Source: Ianthella basta
Taxonomy: Eukaryota > Porifera > Demospongiae > Verongiida > Ianthellidae
Length of the DNA: 64,000 nucleotides
Assembly: GCA_964019415.1 (NCBI GenBank)
Contig: OZ025881.1
Coordinates: forward strand, 6,080,524-6,144,523
Reading direction: 5' to 3'
Numbering within the stretch: position 1 is the first letter of the stretch; every line of letters starts with the position of its first letter. This document shows, piece after piece, positions 56,253-64,000 of the stretch. The notes under the pieces were generated by a model. The model did no database searches. It was not told the origin of the DNA and saw only the letters and a list, made by a program, of their open reading frames with translations. The position numbers and the translations under genes are program-made.

Positions 56253-58092
56253 AGTGAGCTCAGCAACCCTTATCTTGATAAGGGTTAATTACTGGAGCAA
56301 ATCATAGCAGGAAAACATTCAATATAACCAGATGTTTTGATCCGTAGATCTTCATCAGTTGTAAAGTGTCTTAAAACTAATAAAGATCTACGTAGCAAAA
56401 CGTCTTGTTCTATGGAATGTTTTCCTGCTGTGATCTGCTCCAGTATTTCCCCCTTATCTTAGCAATGGTGACCACATGACTGCCATATAACATGCAGACA
56501 GACAGTGTGAGTACAATCTCCTAATATTCTCACTGCCTGTCTCCTTTCAGTCATGTAGTGCGAAGGAGCAAAGCATACTTCTGGTCTGCCAAGCTGAGTC
56601 AGAAGCAGAAGCAGCTCTGCATGTACTACTGTCGCTTTGGTGAGCAGAGCGGAGGGCAGAGAGTTACAAACATACGTAGTAGCACGTGGCATGGCATGTA
56701 CAGTATGTCTGACCCTCTGTCCCTCTCGCTCTCCCTCAAGGCAAGTGCTCCAGGGCCAACTGTCCATACATTCATGACCCAGAGAAAATTGCAGTGTGTC
56801 AAAAGTACGGTTGCATGTATTATGAAGGAATTTATGTAAATAGACTGCCAATGTATGCATGTACATATGTACATGTATATATTTCGTATGGGTGCTGTTG
56901 CCTGTAGGTTTGTGCGAGGTATCTGTGACAAAATGGACGGAGCTTGCCTCTTGTCACACAAAGTGGACAAAAGTAAAGTGAGTAATTGCCATCATTCTTC
57001 TAGTTTTGTACCAGGTGGGGCACCTCCAATCTGGATGCTGAGGGACAGATGTCCTGATTAGAGAGGTGCCCTCATTTCAGAGGTGCATAGTTTTATACAC
57101 ATCTCAATGTATGTATGTAGTTGGGACATTAGTTCTGTCACCATTGGAGACGTCCTGACTTAGGGCGACCTTATACACATATGTATGGGAGTACCTCTGT
57201 ATATGTGTTGGGGTGGTGCTGTGGCAGTGTACGAACAATATACACTCATATTAATGAGACCTGAGCAATCTTAGATGGACATTCTTTAGACAATACAGCA
57301 AGGAAGATTTCCCCTTAGCTGTTGGTGATGTGTGATGTATGTACTGTGTATCTATTGTACCACACCATGTGTGATATATGCATTAGTTATAGACACTTAG
57401 CATCACAGTTGAGTGTGGTGTAACTAATATATATTACGTTAAGCTCCAGTGAGGTATAACATTAATCACACATTAGATATGATCTGATTGCCATGGTAAC
57501 ATGATATATGTGCGTCACTGATCAACCCCTGTGCCTCCCTGTAGATGCCTGTGTGCTCTTTCTACCTGCGTGGTGTGTGTGGCCGTGAGGAGTGCCCGTA
57601 CTTACATGTCAACGTGGGCAGGGATGCAGAGGTCTGCAGGGACTTCCTAAAAGGGCACTGTCCACATGGCACAGAGGTACGTAGGCACTGGGTGCGTTAG
57701 GCCACATCTGCACTGTGTGTTACCGTAGCTGCTGCTCCTATTCTGCCCCCCCCCCCCCCCCATAGTGCCCAAAGTTGCATGCCTACCACTGTCCTGAGTT
57801 CAGCACCTCTGGAGTGTGCCCCCGAGGAGACCAGTGTCCTCTAAGGCATCAAAAGATGATCCAGGAAAGCCATGGGAGGGAGGCAGACAGGTCTACTAGC
57901 AACGTAAAAACGCCAAAAGCATTCAAGAACAGTAATTACATAAAGCAGCTACAAACAGAAGAGGATGGTGACATTACTTCTGGAGCTGATCGAGAGCAAA
58001 GTGAGGGAGAAGAGGGGGAAGTTGAACAAGAGAGTGTCCTCAGTGTGCGACCACTAGACCTCAATGAAATGCCAGACTTCATTCCCTTGTGA
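54413..58092 (+). CDS. ZC3H3: Zinc finger CCCH domain-containing protein 3
   Basis: ZC3H3 (Smicl) is a nuclear CCCH protein that binds CPSF and poly(A)-binding factors and promotes mRNA 3'-end processing and export. Nine exons (54413-55202, 55359-55429, 55531-55589, 55708-56157, 56551-56639, 56741-56804, 56908-56977, 57545-57676, 57766-58092) join in frame to 683 aa. The N half is basic and carries repeated (K/R/N)(Y/V)xW words (SNRYTWAR, KNRVWRP, GNRVWVAG, GNLVWRPG, TKYRWQRK, SRYQWKAG, SRYKWYSAG), a family trait. Five CCCH fingers follow in tandem, spacing about C-x7/8-C-x4-6-C-x3-H. The C terminus is acidic and ends LNEMPDFIPL. The start is the only ATG between the kinase stop and the first repeat word. 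The small exons 2 and 3 are supported by phase and the SRYQW word. Confidence 0.92.
56160..56251. repeat. (TG)n in ZC3H3 intron
   Basis: A TG microsatellite begins immediately at the donor site of the 55708-56157 exon, so the donor GTGTGT is itself part of the repeat. Confidence 0.95.
56277..56450. mobile_element. Foldback element with decayed hammerhead cores
   Basis: 174 bp flanked by the direct repeat CCCTTATCTT (56267-56276 and 56451-56460). The two halves are imperfect inverted copies of about 75 bp (GAATGTTTTCCTGCT...GCTCCAGTA). The inner ends contain CTGATGAAGATCTACGGATC + AAAAC on the minus strand and CTAATAAAGATCTACG + CAAAACGTC on the plus strand, which look like damaged CUGAUGA / stem II / GAAAC hammerhead boxes. 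Confidence 0.6.
57747..57761. repeat. C homopolymer at ZC3H3 acceptor
   Basis: About 15 C immediately precede CATAG, the acceptor of the last ZC3H3 exon, serving as its polypyrimidine tract. Confidence 0.85.
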
Positions 58093-58752
58093 ATTTCATG
58101 GTGAGAGCAACGAGTCAACGCTACAGCCTGAAGGGCAACGCATTTTGATGCACACATGTACATACATACGTACATGCGGTTAAAAGCACATAGATGCCAA
58201 TGGGTTTGTACAGTGTTGACATTGCAGTGTTTACCTTGAATATCTCATGAAAGCATCAATGAATGTTGTAACTGCAGTCTCTTTCATTATGTGTGTATTA
58301 AATTTTGTATGTACAATACAGACACACCATGGACGAGTGAAGGCTGGTGAAAATTCACAGGGACAATGATATTGAGGTATGTTTACGATCACATCAGTGC
58401 CACTGTTTTCTGTACTACTTGTAGCAATGGCTGTTTTACCACCTGGCCTCTTCTGTGCAGTTCACCCTGTGTGTGGTGGTGTCCGTGGACACTGGTCAGT
58501 ACTCCTGTGATGTGGAGTCACTGGTGTTCTCTTGCAGAGCGGCTGGACTTGGTGGATAATTGTTACTGATTGACTTGACCGTGAAATATTAATTTTACAT
58601 ATAATATAAATAAAATGTACTTGGCACATTGATGGCCGATTGTGCAATTGTGTTAAATTTACAGATGAATGCCCACAAATTAAATGACATTTGAGAGAAG
58701 ATTTGAGGGGAAGGAAAGGGAAGGGGATATTGTATGCTCATGCAATTAAACC
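58093..58752. other. Convergent 3' region ZC3H3 / IMPACT
   Basis: AATAAA on the plus strand at 58609-58614 is a likely ZC3H3 poly(A) signal, 517 bp past its stop. No gene is seen between the two stops. Confidence 0.6.
58609..58614 (+). terminator. Poly(A) signal AATAAA (ZC3H3)
   Basis: A canonical hexamer in an A/T-rich stretch, the first clear one after the ZC3H3 stop. Confidence 0.55.
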
Positions 58753-61700
58753 CTAGTGCTTCTTCCTCCTGTGTTTAGCCTTAGTACCACTGTCCAACTG
58801 GTGCTGCATGGGGTGGACCAAACAAGAGGGGGAAAGTCAACATATGTACAGTTAAGCATGTTCACAATTCTTAAGCATACACTGTATGTGCCACAAAGAA
58901 GAATAAATTAAAGTGCACAATCTTAATATTATCATTAACTCTTTTGTACATAACACATACTTAATATGCAGTAGACAATATAAACATAGCCTCAGTTTCA
59001 TCCCCATTCCCAATTGGGCAGAATGAAATTAAATTTGGTCTGCAGCTGCCTATGTACGTACATGAGGAGTGGTCACAACAAAACTCTAGCTCCCACACAA
59101 CACACAACGACCAGCTCACTGTAAGACCAATACGTGTGTCCTGGATTAAAGTCCTGGCGCAGTTGTTGATGTGCTTGAAGCGGTCCGGCCCGAGGTGCAC
59201 CCCTCCGTACCAGCGCGACACAACCACCACTGCATTGCGCACATCCATCAGCTACACAGCAAGCAACAAACACACACACGTGGAAAACTGTCCAACGTCT
59301 TGTGGACTACTAATACCCCATGTCCCAATACAGTGAATGGCCTATAACTTGTATGTATGTACACGTACACATTAGGTGTCCACATAGCAATGAAAGATGC
59401 AAAAGTGCACATGCGAGATATGTAACTCAGCTATGTGACAAGGGGTGTGTTAAGTTAACACTACGGAAGCTATGTACATCGGTCAGCAGGATCATGTTAG
59501 TTCTAATGCCAGCAGGCACTGTGGATGTATATTTAGCTACAAGTAGCAGGCCATCCTCTCTAGCCCAGCACATGCAGCAAACACATATACACATCTTCAC
59601 AAAGCTGCCTATGGGCGACTACACAAAGAGTGTTCCCTCCTCCCACTACATGTACAGGCCACATGACTCAAATGTACATTCCCCATAAATGTATGTACCA
59701 GACCCGAGTCCTTCATTGTGACATGCATGACATGACATGACGCGTAATGACACTGTAATTTGTTACACACCTCTAACATGTGGAGCAGTTGTGATCCTGC
59801 TGATGTCTCTCCGTCATTGTCACAGTCATGGAGGAACACTTTTCTGTCATCCTCAAATATTCGATATGCCATTATGTTATGGGTTGCCATGGCAATCTTT
59901 CGATTCTGTTTCAATACGGAGAGTACCTTCATAACCTAAACAGTGAGGGGTCATGTGATTCCATTAACAACTTGAGGAAGGAAAGCTACTGTACATAAAA
60001 GGAACATTTGTAGTGCAGTGAAACGTGTCGAAGACGGTGACTGTGTTAATTAAGCAGCCACCTCTCTATAAAGGTCAGTTACAACTGGCCCACAAGTTGC
60101 TGTCTTAGACAGGTTCCACTGTACAACAAAGCATCTTATAAGCATACCATCTTGTTACCAGAGTGCTCACAGAAGTACCACATTGATTGTGTGCAAGAAG
60201 CGATGTACGTACAGTTATCCTCAGTTATGTGAGCTGTTCTGAAGAATCCCATTGGACGGAGCTCATGTGATCAGCACTGCTACTACACTACACTACACTA
60301 CACTACACTACACTACACTACACTACACAACACCACACTACACTACATTACACTACACTACACTACACTACACTACACTACACTACACTACACTACACTA
60401 CACTACACTACACTACACTACACTACACTACATTAAACTACACTACACTACACTACACAACACCACACTACACTACATTACACTACACTACACTACACTA
60501 CACTACACTACACTACACTACACTACACTACACTACACTACACTACACTACACTACACTACACTACACTACACTACACTACACTACACTACACACATGCT
60601 ACATGACTGCATCAAACAGCACACACTGATAGTAGGCTGGGTCTAGTCTACACAACCAGACCCTCTCCACACTAGCTTCTGTGCCAGAACCCCCTGGGGG
60701 GGGGGGGGGGGGGGGGGTGGAGAGGTTGTAGTATCACACACTAGCTGTGCCAGCCTTAAATCCTTCTAATACATACGTATGCAAGCAGCAGGTAGCATTG
60801 CACCTATGTACCACCACGATACAGTCAGGTGCACTGCCCCTAAGGTGTCTCTGGGGAGGTGGCTGAAGGGCTGTCTACCAGACTTACCTCATTCTTTGAG
60901 TGCACTTGGGCCACATGGGCTTGGAATGTGCTCTTCCTGTCAGTTAGAGGGGTCCCGTGGTAGACAGAGGGTGCATCTGCATGCAGACATAGCAGAGAAG
61001 AGAGGGAGGGAGCGGAGGTGCACAAGATAGAGATGCATGCACAGAAGATTACAGCTACGTATGTACACTTTAGCACCATGGAGTTCAGCACACCTTCAGC
61101 TAAAAGGGAAGGGTCTTGTTCCACACTGTGTCTACACTGTACCATTGCACCTGTACAGTCCTTGTCAGATGTTCCTCCAACACCATCAACTTCCTTGCAG
61201 CCTGAATAGAAAACGATGCCAATTTGGTTACCATGGTAACAACGTGCAGTGAGCCCTACTTGCAATGAATTGGTGTCTAATGCATACACACCACCTAGGT
61301 AGCTGGTACACACACTCAGTCTTGTCCACTGACGTAGTCCTACCTGCTGAGTCTTCTCCCTCCTCTTCCTCCTCTTCCTCTTTACCGGTATTCTGCTGTG
61401 GCAGTCTATCCTGTAGGTACCCCTTCAGCCACTCAACACATTGAAAGACAACCACCTCTCCAGGACTGCAGGACACAAATTGAAGTACATGTCATAGCCC
61501 AGACAGTGACACAGGCAAGAATCCATGGCTTCTCAATGGGTATGTAGGATTACTGAATCATATGCAACATTCACCAAAACATGGCCGCCAAAGTGTGGGC
61601 AGCTTGTTGCACTTCATCAGCAGACAAGCAGGGACACCTGTAGAGGCCAGACAACACACACCCAGTGCTGTATAGACTTAGTCAGTCTTACTCAGAGGCC

Positions 61701-62250
61701 TCTGCTGGCCTCTCCTCCACAGGCAGTAGCGCTCATCCCTCGCACACACTTACTTGACCTCAAACACAGGACACCCTCTGGAGGGGTAGTCTGGTGGCAG
61801 AGTGACCTGATACAAAGACAAAAAAAGGATTGGAGTCACATGCATGCTAAAGCAGCCTCATACACTGAAAACCATTTGCTGGTTTAGTCAAAGATCCTGG
61901 TGTGGAGGCTTAGGGCTTGCCACCAACATCTGCACTTCAGACCACCCCCATGCATTCACAAGTTATAGGAATACCTGAATTTACCAATCACCTCAAGAGT
62001 TCCATGCAGCTGCGACCTCTCGGATGCGATGGCGATGGTGACACAGTGACAATTAGCAGTGTCTGCTACTGGAACAACCACCACTGCATCACCGTAAATG
62101 GCCTGTAACGCTTCAATCTCCTCAGTCTTACAGAGGGAACATCAAATGCATAGACATAAGTAAAAGATCTGGTCATGTAGCTGCGTCACGTGGTGCGCAA
62201 GAAGTGTTCACCTGCTCATCGATATCATGCTCGTGCAAGCTGTCGGCCAT
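58753..62250 (-). CDS. IMPACT: Protein IMPACT (RWD + UPF0029)
   Basis: IMPACT binds GCN1 and keeps it from activating the eIF2alpha kinase GCN2, so it tunes translation under amino-acid stress. Eight exons from high to low (62250-62212, 62126-61992, 61806-61754, 61465-61344, 60976-60888, 59935-59771, 59251-59120, 58803-58753) join in frame to 261 aa, shorter than the vertebrate protein (about 320). The RWD domain (about 14-100) shows EEIEALQAIYGD and VTLPPDYPSRGCPVFEV. A Glu-rich linker (GKEEEEEEEGED) leads to the Impact domain (about 118-245) with YHGTPLTDRKSTFQAHVA, HNIMAYRI, DGETSAGSQLLHML and VVVSRWYGGVHLGPDRFKHI. The tail is Lys/Arg/His-rich. It is divergent with the PLEKHM-like gene, 123 bp apart. 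Confidence 0.95.
60015..60123. mobile_element. MITE-like insertion in IMPACT intron
   Basis: The left end GCAGTGAAACGTGTCGAAGAC and the right end GTCTTAGACAGGTTCCACTGT are imperfect inverted repeats of the CAGTGRAAC type also seen at 39814-40009. Confidence 0.5.
60281..60595. repeat. (ACACT)n pentanucleotide array in IMPACT intron
   Basis: About 310 bp of ACACT/CACTA repeats. A variant block (CACAACACCACACTAC...CATTACAC) appears twice, about 130 bp apart (60326 and 60456), showing a higher-order duplication within the array. Confidence 0.95.
60696..60717. repeat. G22 homopolymer in IMPACT intron
   Basis: A run of about 22 G. Length is uncertain in any assembly; it may form a G-quadruplex in the non-template strand. 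Confidence 0.85.
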
Positions 62251-62373
62251 TTTATTGTTGAAAGGGGATCTCCCTACATTACGGACACGCCCCTGAGATG
62301 AGTCAGGGGTTCACTCGCCCGAATAATACGAGATGCTACTGTGCTGGAACGGCGAGCGGGGAAGTTACGAAGG
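62251..62373. promoter_or_regulatory. Putative bidirectional promoter IMPACT / PLEKHM-like
   Basis: 123 bp lie between divergent starts. The IMPACT ATG is in AAAATGGCCGAC, a YY1-like context. ACACGCCCCTGAG is a GC-box-like word. No TATA box is seen. Confidence 0.55.
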
Positions 62374-63898
62374 ATGAACGTGTTCAAGCGCAGCAATGGT
62401 GAGAGCGGCCGGCGAGGCCAGAGTTGGTCTACCACCGGGATGGTTGTGCACTTCGGTGGTTGTTGTTTCGTAACCGGGGCCGCACAGTGCTGCCGTCAAA
62501 GCCGCTCAGGCGGCCGGTGTGTATTTGAATGCCCTACTGTCCTTGAAATGTACTCGGATGCGAATGAGCGCCAGCTGTGCCCGTGTGGCGCTGTTATATC
62601 CGCAAGCGCCACTGTAGGGGGCCATTAGTGTCGGCGCACCCTGCTGCAACGGCTATAAGCCGCTGCTCCCCATTCTCCTCCTCCTCCTCCAGTCACCCCC
62701 GAGTACCTCCTCCAACAGGAGAAGGCGCGTAAAGCACTCATTACCTATCTTGCACGGGCTATTAAGGAGGTGGGTCGGCTCGTGCTCACACAAACACGCA
62801 AGCATCACTGACTTGGGTGCTAGGCCAGGGGCTTCCCTGTACACACTGGCTGAGAGAACGTTTGATGTGACAGTATAAACTGTGTTTTGTGTGTGTGTGG
62901 AGGGGAGGGGGGGTAAGTACTGGTTCTCCTGACCAACCAAGTTCTTCATCTGCAGCTTTCCTACTTCAGTAGCTCTTCTTGTTCTTCCCATCCACGAACA
63001 CCTACTGACGTATGTATGTACGTGCCAACTGATCTGCTCGTAAGTGCACTGACTTGCAATCTGTCTTGTGCTGCACTCCAGCTTCAAGTAATGTATGCAA
63101 CAGATGAGCCAAACACCATCACCGACTGCCCGGCCACCCAGCGCCTCTGCACCTGGTTTGAGAACATCCTGTCACATGGACTGAGAGCACGGTAAGCCAG
63201 TTGTGGAGCACAGCTCCACTGGTAGACAGCAGCTCAAGCTCTGTTGTAGCTGACTCTTGTTGCTTATGAGTATAAATGGGAGTCATGAGATGTGTCCATT
63301 CAGCGCTTTTAACGCAATTGTTTTTGTGTTAATGATTCAGGTTAAGATTGGTTTTAGTTTCAGCTGCTGAGCTTGCATATTTGGTGATGTCGTGTGAAGG
63401 ACTGGTTCACATTCCTGACAGGGCCTGGGGGCACTAAACTGTAGTTCTTGGTGAAACAGTGAAATGAAACCAATGCACTGGGTATTGGTTACGGTATGAC
63501 TCGTGCACGTGAGAGATTGTAACGAGGCACACTCTTCATAGTACAGTGGGAGAGTGTTGTGTGTGGATGGACGCACACACATGGTGGGAGGTTGGGTATG
63601 GTGCTGTTGCTAATGGCCTCTTTTAGTGCAATCATGCAGACCCTTGTACTTCCCGGGCATTTGAGTATCACAGTACACTCCCCCAGCACCACAGCCTTTG
63701 TTTGGTTCTAGTAGTAGTTGAAAGCACGCTTTTCTGTTGTAATTTTGCGGTAGTATCACCGAATTGCAGGTTATAGGTTTGGTGTTGTTTATGGTGGAGC
63801 CTTCTTTTCCTCATTAGGAAGCTGAGCTGGCACAGCCCCACCTTCTGGCCCCTTGCTGAGAAGATCACAAGGAAACAGGCCATTACACAGATTAACAG
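62374..63898 (+). CDS. RUN-domain protein, PLEKHM1/PLEKHM2-like (3' end outside window)
   Basis: Four exons are visible and in phase: 62374-62398 (only 25 nt, MNVFKRSN), 62693-62769, 63082-63191 and 63818-63898, giving about 97 aa before the window ends in an intron. The sequence is the start of a RUN domain: YLARAIKE as the first helix, then TQRLCTWFENILSHGLRAR and SPTFWPLAEKITRKQAITQIN. The HGL...FWPL...TRKxAIxxI order resembles PLEKHM1 and PLEKHM2 (SKIP) more than RUFY or SNX29 by eye. Those proteins bind Arl8/Rab7 on lysosomes to control their motility and fusion. PH or Rubicon-homology domains, if present, are beyond the window, so the subfamily is not fixed. Confidence 0.72.
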
Positions 63899-63949
63899 GT
63901 AATGCAGAAACGGTCCATTTGTGACTTGAATGGACTCAGCAGAAGTAAC

Positions 63950-64000
63950 ACACACACACATGCACACATGCACACGTACACACACATGTAGACACGCACG
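63950..64000. repeat. (CA)n at window end
   Basis: A CA-rich microsatellite starts in the intron of the RUN-domain gene and runs off the window. Confidence 0.85.

Noticed and set aside
60252..60629. 125-codon frame in the pentanucleotide array
   Set aside because: Translation is a pure TTLHY pentapeptide repeat dictated by the ACACT DNA repeat.
62341..62628. 95-codon plus-strand frame starting upstream of the RUN-domain gene ATG
   Set aside because: It reads through the donor site after MNVFKRSN. The in-phase splice to VTPEYLLQQ gives the RUN domain, while the read-through is Cys/Gly-rich with no match.

Overview
The window is eukaryotic nuclear DNA from an animal. Genes have many short GT-AG introns and the products are typical metazoan proteins: a heteromeric amino-acid transporter light chain, proteasome beta5, the SAC1 phosphatase, the FCP1 CTD phosphatase, GAREM-type CABIT-SAM adaptors, a PSKH1-like kinase, ZC3H3, IMPACT and a PLEKHM-type RUN protein. 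Small genes, very short intergenic gaps, abundant (CA)n/(TG)n and an expanded GAREM-like family would fit an early-branching marine invertebrate such as a sponge. That placement is inference; the sequence alone does not fix the species.

Layout. 1-3129 (+): 3' part of an SLC7-type transporter. 3855-6049 (-): PSMB5 (6 exons). It is head-to-head, over about 150 bp, with 6198-14071 (+): SACM1L (19 exons, 598 aa). 14430-20166 (+): CTDP1/FCP1 (6 exons, 848 aa). 21447-51763 (-): a cluster of six paralogous CABIT-SAM adaptor genes (called G1-G6 here), all on one strand. G3 and G4 lie in a recent segmental duplication. One copy of it was opened by about 7.7 kb of LINE retrotransposon sequence inside a (CA)n tract. 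52879-54320 (+): PSKH1-like kinase. 54413-58092 (+): ZC3H3 (9 exons, 683 aa). 58753-62250 (-): IMPACT (8 exons, 261 aa), head-to-head with 62374-63898 (+): the 5' end of a PLEKHM1/2-like RUN-domain gene that runs out of the window. The exon models of SACM1L, PSMB5, CTDP1, ZC3H3, IMPACT, G3, G4 and the kinase all close in frame.

The housekeeping genes are conserved and ordinary: protein turnover, phosphoinositide metabolism, Pol II recycling, mRNA export and GCN2 control. The unusual part is the adaptor cluster and what has inserted around it. The six paralogs keep the CABIT and SAM domains but have very different linkers, rich in PxxP and YxxPhi/YxN motifs, and two linkers are built from coding minisatellites. 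Separately, several short insertions flanked by 10-14 bp direct repeats carry hammerhead-ribozyme sequence. One at 44060-44105 (-) has the complete core, a GUC cleavage triplet and a matching stem I. One at 21093-21138 (-) is nearly complete. Two foldback elements and a decayed intronic copy look derived from the same kind of sequence. This suggests an active or recently active family of ribozyme-bearing small retroelements, and it is the best candidate for something not yet described here.
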